Notes under the pieces: model-generated
The model's input: only the letters and a program-made list of their open reading frames with translations
The model's database searches: none
Told to the model about the DNA's origin: nothing
Shown here: positions 24,369 through 33,281 of the stretch, piece after piece
Position numbering within the stretch: the stretch's first letter is position 1
Layout of the letters: every line of letters begins with the position of its first letter
Source of the DNA: VAXT01 sp963794605
Lineage (GTDB): Bacteria > Actinomycetota > Thermoleophilia > Gaiellales > Gaiellaceae
DNA length: 64,000 nucleotides
Assembly: GCA_963794605.1 (NCBI GenBank)
Contig: CAWCEN010000004.1
Location: forward strand, 124,001 to 188,000
Reading direction: 5' to 3'
Position numbers and translations under genes: made by a program

Positions 24369-25370
24369 CTACGTGCCCCACCTGAGGCCCGGCGTGCGTA
24401 CGGGTGCGTCCCACAAGCGGGTGAGCTCGTCGTCCAGCTTGAGCAGCGTGATCGACGTGCCCGCCATCTCGAGCGACGTGATGTAGGACCCGATCAGGTT
24501 GCGCGCGATGTTGATCCCGCGTTCTTCGAGCAGCTTGTGGAGCTCGTTGTAGACGATGTAGAGCTCGATCGCGGGAGTCCCTCCCATGCCGTTTACGAAC
24601 GCGAGCACTTCGTCGCCTTCCTCGTACGGGAGGTCCTCGACGATCGGAGTCGCCAGGCTCTGAACGATCTCACTCGCCGGAGCCAGCTTCCGCCGCTCGC
24701 GTCCCGGCTCTCCGTGGATGCCGATGCCGATTTCGATCTCGTCGTCGCCGAGCTCGAACGTGGGCGTTCCTGCGGCCGGCACGATGCACGACGTGAGGGC
24801 CATTCCCATGCTACGGCCGTTCGCGTTCACCTTCCGGCAAAGCTCGGCGACCTGTTGCAAGGACTGTTTCTCTTCAGCAGCCGCGCCGCAGATCTTCTCG
24901 GCGAGGACCGTCGCGCCCACGCCGCGTCGGCCGGCGGTGTACAAGCTGTCCTGCACGGCCACGTCGTCGTCGATCACGACCGCCTCGACCTCGATGCCTT
25001 CACCGCGGGCGAGCTCGGCGGCCATCTCGAAGTTCATCACGTCGCCCGTGTAGTTCTTGACGATGTGCACGACGCCGGCGCCACCATCGACCGCCTTCGT
25101 TGCATCGATCATCTGATCAGGCGTCGGCGATGTGAACACCTCTCCGGGACAGGCGGCGTCGAGCATGCCCATCCCGACGAAGCCGCCGTGCATCGGCTCG
25201 TGCCCGGAGCCGCCTCCCGAAACGAGGGCCACTTTGCCCTGGACCGGGGCGTCGGCCCGGACGATGTAGTTGGGGCCGAAGTTCACCCGTAAGAGATCGG
25301 GGTGAGCAGCGGCCATGCCCTGGAGCGCCTCGGTGACGACGTCCTCGGGCTTGTTGATCAGCTTCTTCAT
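24369..25370 (-). CDS. dhaK: Dihydroxyacetone kinase substrate-binding subunit DhaK
   Basis: The 333-residue subunit binds dihydroxyacetone covalently through a His, seen in IGIGIHGEPG near residue 220. The substrate-site block VSGGGSGHEPMHGG is near residue 52, and KNYTGDVMNFE follows. The chain is the size of a PTS-type DhaK (about 330-356), without the C-terminal ATP domain of ATP-dependent kinases. With DhaL and DhaM nearby this is a PEP-dependent kinase. Its start lies at the end of glpF. Confidence 0.95.
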   Translation of the reverse strand: MKKLINKPEDVVTEALQGMAAAHPDLLRVNFGPNYIVRADAPVQGKVALVSGGGSGHEPMHGGFVGMGMLDAACPGEVFTSPTPDQMIDATKAVDGGAGVVHIVKNYTGDVMNFEMAAELARGEGIEVEAVVIDDDVAVQDSLYTAGRRGVGATVLAEKICGAAAEEKQSLQQVAELCRKVNANGRSMGMALTSCIVPAAGTPTFELGDDEIEIGIGIHGEPGRERRKLAPASEIVQSLATPIVEDLPYEEGDEVLAFVNGMGGTPAIELYIVYNELHKLLEERGINIARNLIGSYITSLEMAGTSITLLKLDDELTRLWDAPVRTPGLRWGT

Positions 25371-25371
25371 C

Positions 25372-26183
25372 TCACCACCCCACTAGCCCTCTGAGGGCAC
25401 CCAGCACTTCGAGGTTGCCCGTGCCAGGAGCGAAGAGCGCTTCGTAGGTCAGAGCGCCGAGGCGACCCGCCGATGATGGGGCCGACGACGGGAACCCACG
25501 AGTAACCCCAGTCCGAGTCCCGCTTGCCTGGGATCGGCAGGATCGCGTGGATGATCCGCGGTCCGAGGTCGCGGGCCGGGTTGATCGCGTACCCGGTGGG
25601 GCCTCCGAGCGAAAGGCCGATTACCGAACACGAGCAGACCGATCAGGAGCGGCACGATGGATGTGCCGAAAGCCGTCGCCAATGCTGCTTGCCCGACGCC
25701 GCCCGTGATATCCGCCGCGAAGTGCCCGACGATCGCGAGCACGCCAAAGACGAGCATGAATGTGCCGATGATCTCGGTCACCAGGTTCTGCCCGTAGTTG
25801 CGGATCGCAGGCGCTGTCGAGAAGACGGCGAGCTTCAACCCTGGGTCGTCCGTCGGCCGCCAGTGCGGCAGGTATGCGAGGTAGACCAGGAATGCCCCTA
25901 TCCCCGCCCCGGCGAACTGGCCGGCGATGTACTTGGGCACGTCATCCCACGGCGTGATGTCCACCAGCGCGAAGCTGATCGTCACCGCCGGGTTGATCTG
26001 CGCGCCGCTGAACTGGCCGACCGCGTAGATCGCGATCGCGACCGCCATCCCCCATCCAAACGTGATCACGATCCAGCCCGCGTTCTGCGCCTTCGAGTGC
26101 GCGAGCAGGACTCCGGCGACGACCCCGTCTCCCAACAGGATCAGGATCGCCGTCCCGATCAGTTCGGCTGTGAAGATGTCCAT
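25372..26183 (-). CDS. glpF: Glycerol uptake facilitator (aquaporin family), twice frameshifted
   Basis: Read across two one-base shifts the gene gives about 269 residues of a six-helix MIP channel. The first NPA box (GAQINPAVTISFAL) is in the starting frame. After LIGLLVFG near 25620 one extra base moves the frame to GLSLGGPTGYAINPARDLGPR, the second NPA box with the glyceroporin-type NPARD. Near 25463 another extra base leads to LGALTYEALFAPG and the stop at 25372. Both halves are well conserved, so consensus errors are more likely than decay. The ATG at 26183 follows AAGGGGG. It heads the glpF-dhaK-dhaL-glpK run. Confidence 0.85.
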
Positions 26184-26272
26184 GAGCACCCCCTTCACGT
26201 AGAGAGCCGAATTCGCCGCGGGAGATCTCGCATACCAGAGCGAGAAGCAACGCGTCTTCGCGTCGGGAGCGT

Positions 26273-26734
26273 TTACAAAAGTGACACGTCGACGAAGTAG
26301 CGAGCGCGCAGTTCGCGCGCGATCTGCTCGTCGCCGCCGATCACGAACAGCTCGTACGGGTAGGCGTACTGGGCCCGGTAGCCCCGTTCACGAGCGAGGA
26401 TCCTCCCCCAGAGTGAAACTGAGCCGAGAGCGATCGGGCGCCCCTGACGGACCGGAGGCAGCTCCTGATACTCGCGTCCGTAGCGATGCCGGACGCCCGT
26501 GTAGCGGCGCAGCAGCTCCTCGGCCAGCGCCCGGGTCTTGAAGGCATAGATGCCGCACTCGTGGCCGCTGACGGGGGCGTTGTCGCGATGGACGGCGCAC
26601 CTGGCCTCGAAGCGGGCCCCGGCCGGCCAGCTCACGTGATGCATCGTGAACGACTCGAGCCGATGCACGCCGGCATGGAGCCGCACGTGCCAGAGACGCC
26701 AGGCGAGAATCGGGTCGGTCGAAGTCTGGGTCAC
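26273..26734 (-). CDS. Conserved hypothetical protein
   Basis: A 153-residue cytoplasmic protein without membrane segments. It starts at a GTG overlapping the stop of the small gene upstream (GTGA). Visible features are an aromatic N-terminus (AWRLWHVRLH), paired Cys/His positions (ARCAVHRDNAP, GHECGIYAFKT), and GSVSLWGRILARERGYRAQYAYPYELFV. This pattern occurs in uncharacterised actinobacterial proteins. The GIYA-type block and Cys/His residues could form a small metal site. It ends the aro-cmk-der run. Confidence 0.75.
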   Translation of the reverse strand: MTQTSTDPILAWRLWHVRLHAGVHRLESFTMHHVSWPAGARFEARCAVHRDNAPVSGHECGIYAFKTRALAEELLRRYTGVRHRYGREYQELPPVRQGRPIALGSVSLWGRILARERGYRAQYAYPYELFVIGGDEQIARELRARYFVDVSLL

Positions 26735-26844
26735 GCCGGCACCGGCTCGTCGGCCGGCGCTTCGACCGGCGCGGGGGCCGGGACGGGCTCTTCGAGCGGC
26801 ACGACTTCGATCTCGCGCTCGGTTTCCGGAACGCCGATGTCCAT
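26731..26844 (-). CDS. Small Pro/Ala/Glu-rich hypothetical protein
   Basis: A 37-residue acidic, proline-rich peptide (PVPAPAPVEAPADEPVPA at its end) begins at ATG 26844 with GGAG about 10 nt upstream. A TTG at 26919 would give 62 residues but has no ribosome site. It lies between der and the hypothetical gene at 26273-26734 and overlaps the latter by 4 nt, the main reason to believe in it. No function can be assigned. Confidence 0.4.
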   Translation of the reverse strand: MDIGVPETEREIEVVPLEEPVPAPAPVEAPADEPVPA

Positions 26845-26943
26845 CAGCTGCTCTGCTCCAGACTCAAGGGTGGGTTCATCAGTCTCTTTTCGGCCGGTAG
26901 GGCCGCGAACTTGAGGCAAACGCTACAGAGTGAGCCGGACGAT

Positions 26944-28254
26944 TCAGGCCCGGCGCACGAAGTCGATTGCTACAGGCACGCCCTCGAGCTCGAACCGGTC
27001 TCGGAGCTGGTTCTCGACCCAGTAGCCGTAGTCCCGCGTGATCAGGCCCGGATCGTTGACGAAGAAGCGGAAGCGCGGCGGGCGCACGGTGGTCTGGGTG
27101 CCGTACAGGAGGTTGAGCCGCTTCCCGTTTCGGGACGGAGGCTGGCGGACCTCCCGCAGCTCGTTCAGGAAGCGGTTCAGCTCGCCGGTCGGGACGCGCG
27201 ACGTGTACTTGCCGTAGAGCTCCTCGATCCGATCGAGCACCTTGCCGATGCCCCGCTTCGTCTTCGCCGACGCGGCCACGACCGGCGGGCGCTGCCGCAG
27301 CCGCGGCTCGAGCCGTTCGCGCACGTCCTCGATGCCGACCTCGGAGATGTCCCACTTCGAGAGCACGACGAGCGTCGAGGACATCGACTTCCGGGCCACG
27401 TCCGCGATCGACAGGTCCTGGTCGACCACGCCCTCGCTCGAGTCGACGAGGACGAGCGCGACGTCGGCCCGCTCGGCCGCCTGAAGCGCGCGCAGCTCCG
27501 AGTAGTACTCGATGCCCTGGCGCTGCCTGCGCTTGCGGCGGAGGCCCGCGGTGTCGACGAGCACGAACGTCCGCTCGCCGCGCCGGAGCACCGTGTCGAT
27601 CGAGTCCCGCGTCGTCCCCGGCTGCTCGGAGACGATCACCCGCTCCTCGCCGAGCAGCGCGTTCAGCAGGCTCGACTTGCCGACGTTCGGCCGTCCGAGG
27701 ATGGCGACGCGGATCGCCTCCTCGCTCGCCTCGGCCGGCCCGCCTCCGGGAAGCCGGGCCACGATCGCGTCGAGGAGGTCTCCGGTTCCATGACCGTGCA
27801 CCGAGGAAACAGGGATCGGGTCGCCGAGCCCGAGCCGGTGGAACTCGAACGCCTCGGCCTCTCGCCCGGGCTCGTCGATCTTGTTCGCGATCAGGAAGAT
27901 CGGCTTGCGCGAGTGGCGGAGAATCGCGGCGAGCTCCTCGTCGCCGGGCGTGATGCCGGCTCGTGTGTCGAGCACGAAGAGGACGAGGTCGGCCTCGGCG
28001 ATCGCGCGTCGCGCCTGCTCGGCGACCTGCTGCGTCAGCGGCGACGGGTCGGCGATGTCGACCCCGCCCGTGTCGACGAGCAGGAAGCGCTGGCCGGCCC
28101 ACTCGCAGACGACCTCTTTGCGGTCTCGCGTCACACCGGGCGTCTCGTGGACGACGGCCTGGCGCGAGCCGGTCAGCCGGTTGACGAGCGTCGACTTGCC
28201 TACGTTCGGGAAGCCCACGACCGCGACCGTCCCCAGTAGCTCGTCGGAGATCAC
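26944..28254 (-). CDS. der: Ribosome assembly GTPase Der (EngA)
   Basis: A 436-residue double-GTPase for 50S subunit maturation. Domain 1 has GFPNVGKSTL, DTGG and NKID; domain 2 (from about residue 180) has GRPNVGKSSL, DTAG and a G4 of SKWD where most Der proteins have NKWD. A C-terminal KH-like domain with PPRFRFFVNDPG completes it. It overlaps plsC by 4 nt. The cmk-plsC-der order is common in Actinobacteria. Confidence 0.95.
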   Translation of the reverse strand: MISDELLGTVAVVGFPNVGKSTLVNRLTGSRQAVVHETPGVTRDRKEVVCEWAGQRFLLVDTGGVDIADPSPLTQQVAEQARRAIAEADLVLFVLDTRAGITPGDEELAAILRHSRKPIFLIANKIDEPGREAEAFEFHRLGLGDPIPVSSVHGHGTGDLLDAIVARLPGGGPAEASEEAIRVAILGRPNVGKSSLLNALLGEERVIVSEQPGTTRDSIDTVLRRGERTFVLVDTAGLRRKRRQRQGIEYYSELRALQAAERADVALVLVDSSEGVVDQDLSIADVARKSMSSTLVVLSKWDISEVGIEDVRERLEPRLRQRPPVVAASAKTKRGIGKVLDRIEELYGKYTSRVPTGELNRFLNELREVRQPPSRNGKRLNLLYGTQTTVRPPRFRFFVNDPGLITRDYGYWVENQLRDRFELEGVPVAIDFVRRA

Positions 28255-28901
28255 GGCGGCGGAGTTGCAAAGTCAGGGCGGCCGTTCTCGTGCAGGCCGC
28301 CGAGCCAGCGCCAGAGCCGGTGGATCTCGTCCTGGATGAGCGCCGAGCCCTCGCGGTAGCCCTTGCCCGAGCGCGGAATGCCGTCGAAGACCATCGGCTC
28401 GCCCCAGGCGATGGACACGGGCTCGAAGTTGCCGAGCTTCCAGAACTGGCTCCCGTAGATGGCGGCGGGCACGACGGGGACTTCCTCCTGAAGCGCGACC
28501 ATCGCCGCGCCGGGCATCGCCTCTCCGGGCATGCGGTTCTTCTGGCGCGTGCCTTCGACGAAGAGGCCGAGCGCGTCCCCGTCGCGCACGATCTCACGCA
28601 TCGCCCGGACGGCCTCGCGGTCGGACTCCCCGCGGCGCACCGAGCGGGCGCCGAAGGCACGGATCAGCTCGCCGAGCCCGAAGTGACGGTGGATCTCGCT
28701 CTTCGCGAGGTAGTGGATCGTTCGCGGGCAAGCCGACCCGAAGGCGGGCGGGTCGATCCACGAGAAGTGGTTGAAGGCGAGGACGACTCCGCCCTCGAGC
28801 GGTACGCGCTCGGCTCCGTAGTTCTTGAGGGGCGCAAAGAGCCTCGTGAGCGGCCCGATCGTCAACCGCCCGACGGCCCAGACCGCGTCGACGTTGCTCA
28901 T
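28251..28901 (-). CDS. plsC: 1-acyl-glycerol-3-phosphate acyltransferase
   Basis: The 216-residue protein has the acyltransferase HX4D motif in FNHFSWIDPPAFG near residue 44 and the substrate-binding FVEGTRQKNRM near residue 113. It adds the second acyl chain to make phosphatidic acid at the membrane. It overlaps cmk and der by 4 nt each. plsY, which makes its substrate, lies elsewhere in the window. The usual FPEGTR has become FVEGTR, a mild variation. Confidence 0.9.
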   Translation of the reverse strand: MSNVDAVWAVGRLTIGPLTRLFAPLKNYGAERVPLEGGVVLAFNHFSWIDPPAFGSACPRTIHYLAKSEIHRHFGLGELIRAFGARSVRRGESDREAVRAMREIVRDGDALGLFVEGTRQKNRMPGEAMPGAAMVALQEEVPVVPAAIYGSQFWKLGNFEPVSIAWGEPMVFDGIPRSGKGYREGSALIQDEIHRLWRWLGGLHENGRPDFATPPP

Positions 28902-29533
28902 GCCGCTGGGAGTTGCTCGCGAACGAGTGCTTCGAGCCGGTCGACGACGTCCGCGACGTCGAGGTCGCTCGTGTCGATCTCGAGCGCGTCCGTCGCGGGC
29001 TGCATTCGGGCGCGGTCGCTGTCGTCGCGTGCGCGCAGGTCTGTCGCGAGGGCGTCAGCGCCGATGTCCGGACGCTCCGCCTGTCGGCGCTGCTCGCGCA
29101 CCGAGCGCTCGGCGACGAGATAGACCTTCACGTCCGCGTCCGGGCAGACGACCGTGCCGATGTCGCGACCTTCGATAACAGCGTCGCCGAGCTCGGCCAG
29201 TTCGCGCTGACGCGCGCGCATGACCTCGCGCACCTCGGGGTGGCGCGCGACGACGGGGACCATGCGGTCGATCCGGGACTGCCGGATCGCCGAGGTCACG
29301 TCTTTGCCCGCAATCGAGATGCGTCCGGACTCGTCCAGTTCGACGCGATCCCTCCGGGCGAGCTCGCCGAGCCGCTCGCCTTCACCGAGGTCGATTCCCT
29401 CCTGCATGGCGAGCCAGGTCAGCGCGCGGTACATGGCGCCGGTGTCGAGGTAGCGGAAGCCGAGGCGCTCCGCGAGGAGGCTTGCGACCGTGCTTTTGCC
29501 CGCCCCTGCGGGTCCGTCGATGGCGACGATCAT
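28898..29533 (-). CDS. cmk: Cytidylate kinase
   Basis: A 211-residue NMP kinase phosphorylates CMP and dCMP. The Walker A region GPAGAGKSTVASLLAERLG is at the N-terminus, followed by YLDTGAMYRALT (CMP site) and GRDIGTVVCPDA. It overlaps the aroA stop by 4 nt and plsC by 4 nt. Normal length and motifs. Confidence 0.96.
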   Translation of the reverse strand: MIVAIDGPAGAGKSTVASLLAERLGFRYLDTGAMYRALTWLAMQEGIDLGEGERLGELARRDRVELDESGRISIAGKDVTSAIRQSRIDRMVPVVARHPEVREVMRARQRELAELGDAVIEGRDIGTVVCPDADVKVYLVAERSVREQRRQAERPDIGADALATDLRARDDSDRARMQPATDALEIDTSDLDVADVVDRLEALVREQLPAA

Positions 29534-30813
29534 CTCTGTGTGACCGACTCGAGAAGGTCGAAGAATCCGGGGAAGCTTATCGCCACGGCTTCGGCGTCCT
29601 CGAGCTGCACGCCTTCGCGCGAAACCAGCCCGGCGACGGCGCCGAGCATCGCGAGCCGATGGTCGCCGAACGAGCCCATACCCCCACCCCTGGGGCGGGA
29701 TGGGACCCCTCTCACCCTGAAACCATCATCGCTCGCCGTGATGCGCACGCCAAGGGCTTTCAGCGAAGTTGTCACTGTTTCGATCCGGTCCGTTTCCTTT
29801 ACGCGAAGCTCGGCCGCTCCGCGGACGGTCGTTTCTCCCCGCGCCATCGCTGCGGCGAGCGCGACGAGGGGGAGCTCGTCGATCAGGCGCGGCACCTCCT
29901 CGGCGTCGACCTGCGTCGCGGTGAGCGGCGCCGAGCGGACTTCGAGGTCGGCGACCGGCTCGCCGCCTTCGCTTCGGCGGTTGAAGACGGCGATGTTCGC
30001 GCCCATGCGCTCGAGCACGTCCAGCAGGCCGGTGCGGGTCGGGTTGACGTTCAGGCCCTGGACGAGGAGCTCGGAGCCGCTAAGGAGCGTTGCGGCCAGG
30101 ATGAACGGCGCAGCCGAGGAGAAGTCGCCGGCGATCCGCACATCCAGCGCGGGCAGGCTGTCGACCGGCGAGACCGAGATCTCGGCCCCGCGCCTCCGCA
30201 CCGATACGCCGAGCTCTCGGAGCAACCGTTCCGTGTGGTCGCGGGTCGGGGTCGGCTCCACGACGCGGCTCGCGCCCCCTTCCGCGAGCAGCCCGGCGAG
30301 GAGCACCGCGGACTTGACCTGCGCGCTCGCCATCGGCGGCTGGTAGCGGATCGGCTTCAGGCCCCCGCCTTCGATCACGACCGGCGCGTGCCCGTCGGTC
30401 GTCTCCACACGGGCGCCCATTTGCCGCAGCGGCTCGGCGATCCGTTCCTGGGGCCGGCTGGAGAGCGACTCGTCGCCGACGAGCTCGAAGCGACCGCCCT
30501 GGCCGGCGAGAATCCCGGCAGCGAGCCGCATGACCGTCCCCGCATTGCCGAAGTCGAGCGGGACGTCCGGCGCACTAAGCCCGCGCAGGCCGACGCCGCG
30601 CACGCGAACTGTCTCGGAGCCGTCGTCGTCGACCCCGGCGCCGAGCTGCCGAACGACCGAGAGCGCGGTCTCCGTGTCCGCCGCGCGCCCGAAGCCCTCG
30701 ATCAGGCTCTCGCCGTCCGCGATCGCACCGAGCAGCACCGCCCGCTGGGAGATGCCTTTCACGCCCGGCACCGCGATCGCCCCCTCGATCGACGCCGCCG
30801 GCTCGATCTTCAT
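29530..30813 (-). CDS. aroA: 3-phosphoshikimate 1-carboxyvinyltransferase (EPSP synthase)
   Basis: About 427 residues from the ATG at 30813, which overlaps the tyrA stop. Family blocks are GNAGTVMRLAAG, SSRPQERIAEPLRQMG, DHTERLL, DFSSAAPF, RVKETDRIE and the C-terminal GDHRLAM. The N-terminal loop reads VPGVKGISQRA where most family members have PG-D/S-K-S/T; the Lys and Arg remain but the residues around the Lys are changed. It joins shikimate-3-phosphate with PEP on the way to chorismate. The frame is open upstream into tyrA only because tyrA is shifted. Confidence 0.93.
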   Translation of the reverse strand: MKIEPAASIEGAIAVPGVKGISQRAVLLGAIADGESLIEGFGRAADTETALSVVRQLGAGVDDDGSETVRVRGVGLRGLSAPDVPLDFGNAGTVMRLAAGILAGQGGRFELVGDESLSSRPQERIAEPLRQMGARVETTDGHAPVVIEGGGLKPIRYQPPMASAQVKSAVLLAGLLAEGGASRVVEPTPTRDHTERLLRELGVSVRRRGAEISVSPVDSLPALDVRIAGDFSSAAPFILAATLLSGSELLVQGLNVNPTRTGLLDVLERMGANIAVFNRRSEGGEPVADLEVRSAPLTATQVDAEEVPRLIDELPLVALAAAMARGETTVRGAAELRVKETDRIETVTTSLKALGVRITASDDGFRVRGVPSRPRGGGMGSFGDHRLAMLGAVAGLVSREGVQLEDAEAVAISFPGFFDLLESVTQR

Positions 30814-31899
30814 TCGTCGAGGATGGGAGAGACGACGACCCCATAGCCCTGCTCCTCGAGCAGCTCGGCGGCCCGGTTCGCCTCCCGCTCGCCGCTGATC
30901 AGCAGCATGAGCACGCCGCCGCGCTCCGGCGAGAGGTGCTGGAGCTCGAAGTCCTCGATGTTGATCCGCTCCGCACCGAGCCCCTGCGTGATCGCGGCGA
31001 GCACGCCCGCGCGGTCGGGCACGTGGACTCGCAGGCGGTGCACCGCGCCCGGGTCGGGATACGCAACCTCGAGCATCCGCCGTCGGTTCCCGGACGCCTC
31101 CCCGATCCAGCGCGCGACGAAGCCCGCGTCGCCGGCTGTGAGCGCCTCCTCGAGCTTCTCGATCCGCCGCCGGTGCTCCGCGAGCGAGTCCCGCAGCGGC
31201 TCGGCGTTGTCGAGGAAGATGTCGACCCAGATGCGCGGGTTCGCGCCTGCGACGCGCGTCATGTCGCGGAGCGAGCCGCCCGCGGACAGGAGCGGGTCGT
31301 GTCCCTCGATCCTCATTGCGCCGGCCTGGTTGACGATCATGTTCGCGAGCGCGTGCGGTAGGTGGCTCGTCAGCGCGACGATGCGATCGTGCGCCTCGGG
31401 GTCGACCGCGACCGGGGTCGCGCCGAGGCCGGAGACGAATGCGTGGACGAGCCGGTAGCGCTGCGCGTCGGTCTCGGGAAGCGGGCGTCAGGAACCACGT
31501 CGCGCCCTGGAACAGGTCGCCGCTCGCGTGCTCGGGGCCGCGCGCCTCGGAGCCGCAGACCGGGTGCCCGCCGATGAACCGCGCCGACCCGTTCGTCCCC
31601 GCGCAGACGGCGGACTTCGTCGAGCCGACGTCCGTCACGGTGCAGTTCTCGGGGGCAGCCTCGAGCACGGTCGACACCTCGCGGGCCAGCTGCGCGACCG
31701 GCGCCGCGACGACCGCGAGCTCAGCGCTCTCGAGCGCGGCCTCCCGGGACGGAGCGGCCTCGTCCACCGCGCCCTTTTCGACGGCACCCTGAAGGGCACC
31801 CGCGTCTGGGTCGAATCCGACGACCTCCGCGCCGGCCCGCTTCGCAGCGAGCCCCACCGAGGCGCCGATCAGCCCCGTGCCCACGAGCGCGACCTTCAT
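30810..31899 (-). CDS. tyrA: Prephenate dehydrogenase with C-terminal ACT domain, frameshifted
   Basis: Two frames together make about 362 residues. The N-terminal NAD domain (GTGLIGASVGLAAKRAG, TDVGSTKSAVC, GGHPVCGSEARG) runs to ATWFLTP near 31487. One extra base there shifts to LPETDAQRYRLVHAFVSGLG, then HLPHALANMIVN, the helical dimerisation domain, and an ACT domain (RVHVPDRAGVLAAITQGLG) near the end. The ACT domain suggests tyrosine feedback. It makes 4-hydroxyphenylpyruvate (or acts on arogenate). It starts 4 nt after aroF and overlaps aroA by 4 nt. A consensus error is likely. Confidence 0.87.
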
Positions 31900-31903
31900 G
31901 CGG

Positions 31904-32944
31904 CTACCCGATCTCTTTGCCCATCAGGGCGACGACCGCGGCCACTTCGGCGGCGAACTCCGCGAACTCGCTCGTGGGAATCTGCTGAGCCGCGTCCGAG
32001 AGCGCCTCCTCGGGATGAGGATGCGTCTCGACGATGATGCCGTCCGCTCCGACCGCGGCCGCCGCACGCGCGAGCGGCAGGACGAGGTCGCGCCTCCCCG
32101 CGGCGTGCGAGGGGTCGACGATCACCGGCAGGTGCGTCTCGTGCTTGAGCACGGCCACCGCGCCGAGGTCGAGGGTGAAGCGGGTCGAGGTCTCGAAGGT
32201 CTTGATCCCGCGCTCGCAGAGGATGATCCGGTCGTTGCCCTCCTTGGCCACGTACTCAGCGGCCATCAGCAGCTCCTCGACCGAGGTCGACAGGCCGCGT
32301 TTCAGGAGCACGGGCTTCTCGGCGCGACCGACCTCGGACAGGAGCAGGAAGTTCTGGCTGTTCCGCGCTCCGATCTGGATCACGTCCGCCGCCTCGACCA
32401 CCTCCTCGACGTGTCGCGGGTCCATCAGCTCGGTCACGATCGGCAAGCCCGTCTCGGCCTTGGCCTCCTTGAGCAGCTCGAGCGCCTCGATCCCGAGGCC
32501 CTGGAACGTGTACGGCGACGTGCGCGGCTTGAACGCCCCGCCGCGGAGCATCGTCGCTCCGGCGTCGGCGACGACCCGTGCTGTGGTCAGCGTCTGCTCG
32601 CGGCTCTCGACGCTGCACGGCCCGGCGATCAGCCCGAAGTAGGTGTCCCCCATGCGATGGCCCTCGACGTCGATCACCGTCGGGTCGGCCGCGAGCTCGC
32701 GCGCCACGAGCCGGTACGGCTTGATGATCGGAACGACCTGCTCGACGCCCGGGTAGCCCTCGACCGGCAGCGTGGCGAGCAGCTCGCGGTCGCCGATCGC
32801 GCCGATCACCGTCGCCTCGCGCCCGCGGGACACGCGCGCGTCGACGCCGGCCTCCTCGAGCCGTGCGACGACGTGGTCAGTCTGGTCCGGCGTCGCCTCC
32901 GGGCCCATGACGATCAGCAGCTCGGGCGAGCCGTTCGTAGCCAT
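31904..32944 (-). CDS. aroF: 3-deoxy-7-phosphoheptulonate synthase (type I beta)
   Basis: The 346-residue protein has an N-terminal ferredoxin-like regulatory domain (about 1-75) typical of the TM-type DAHP synthase, then a TIM barrel. Barrel motifs are GPCSVESREQ, RGGAFKPRTSPYTFQG, KRGLSTS, CERGI and DPSHAAG. It condenses PEP with erythrose-4-phosphate, the first shikimate step. It diverges from the chorismate mutase gene with only 23 nt between the starts; such mutases often form complexes with DAHP synthases in Actinobacteria. The transcript may be leaderless. Confidence 0.95.
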   Translation of the reverse strand: MATNGSPELLIVMGPEATPDQTDHVVARLEEAGVDARVSRGREATVIGAIGDRELLATLPVEGYPGVEQVVPIIKPYRLVARELAADPTVIDVEGHRMGDTYFGLIAGPCSVESREQTLTTARVVADAGATMLRGGAFKPRTSPYTFQGLGIEALELLKEAKAETGLPIVTELMDPRHVEEVVEAADVIQIGARNSQNFLLLSEVGRAEKPVLLKRGLSTSVEELLMAAEYVAKEGNDRIILCERGIKTFETSTRFTLDLGAVAVLKHETHLPVIVDPSHAAGRRDLVLPLARAAAAVGADGIIVETHPHPEEALSDAAQQIPTSEFAEFAAEVAAVVALMGKEIG

Positions 32945-32951
32945 CGCGTCG

Positions 32952-32960
32952 CTAGTCTAG
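32952..32960. promoter_or_regulatory. Near-symmetric -10 element shared by divergent aroF and chorismate mutase
   Basis: CTAGTCTAG contains TAGTCT on the plus strand (32953-32958) and TAGACT on the minus strand (32960-32955). Transcription starting about 7 nt downstream of either would begin 3-4 nt before the GTG at 32968 and the ATG at 32944. Both transcripts would then be essentially leaderless. The symmetry would force bidirectional firing. Confidence 0.5.
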
Positions 32961-32967
32961 TTTCGCC

Positions 32968-33249
32968 GTGCCCGGTGACACCGACCCAGTCATCCAGCAG
33001 TTCCGCGACAAGATCTCGGACAACGACCGCGCGCTCGTCGAGGCGGTCAACGCGCGGCTGCGCCTCGTCGCGCAACTGAAGGCGTACAAGGAGTCGCGCG
33101 GCATCGATTTCGTCGACCCGGAGCGCGAGGAGTGGATCCTCCGCGACCTGGCGCGCGCGAACCGTGGGCCGCTCTCAGCGGAGGGCCTGCGTGCGTTCTA
33201 CGAGGAGATCTTCGCGCTCACGAAGCTCGAAGTCGCACGTGACGCTTGA
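32968..33249 (+). CDS. Chorismate mutase (AroQ type)
   Basis: A 93-residue helical protein rearranges chorismate to prephenate. The fold is recognised by FRDKISDNDRALVEAVNARL, then RLVAQLKAYKESRG with the conserved Arg/Lys, and DPEREEWILRDL. The start is GTG. It has no fused dehydrogenase or dehydratase domain. It lies between divergent aroF and the trp leader, at the branch point of phenylalanine/tyrosine versus tryptophan. Confidence 0.92.
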   Translation: MPGDTDPVIQQFRDKISDNDRALVEAVNARLRLVAQLKAYKESRGIDFVDPEREEWILRDLARANRGPLSAEGLRAFYEEIFALTKLEVARDA

Positions 33250-33274
33250 CGCTTGCCCGCGCGCGCCCTACCCT
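33246..33274 (+). promoter_or_regulatory. Probable trp operon promoter
   Basis: TTGACG (33246-33251), a 17-nt spacer and TACCCT (33269-33274) match a housekeeping promoter. The -35 overlaps the last codons of the chorismate mutase gene. The expected start near 33281 falls at the GTG of the leader peptide, which would make that message leaderless. Confidence 0.55.
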
Positions 33275-33281
33275 TGAGCCA

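Noticed and set aside
29530..31899. A 789-residue TyrA-AroA fusion protein
   Set aside because: The single frame is open only because tyrA is shifted; its middle third is nonsense, and aroA has its own ATG overlapping the true tyrA stop.
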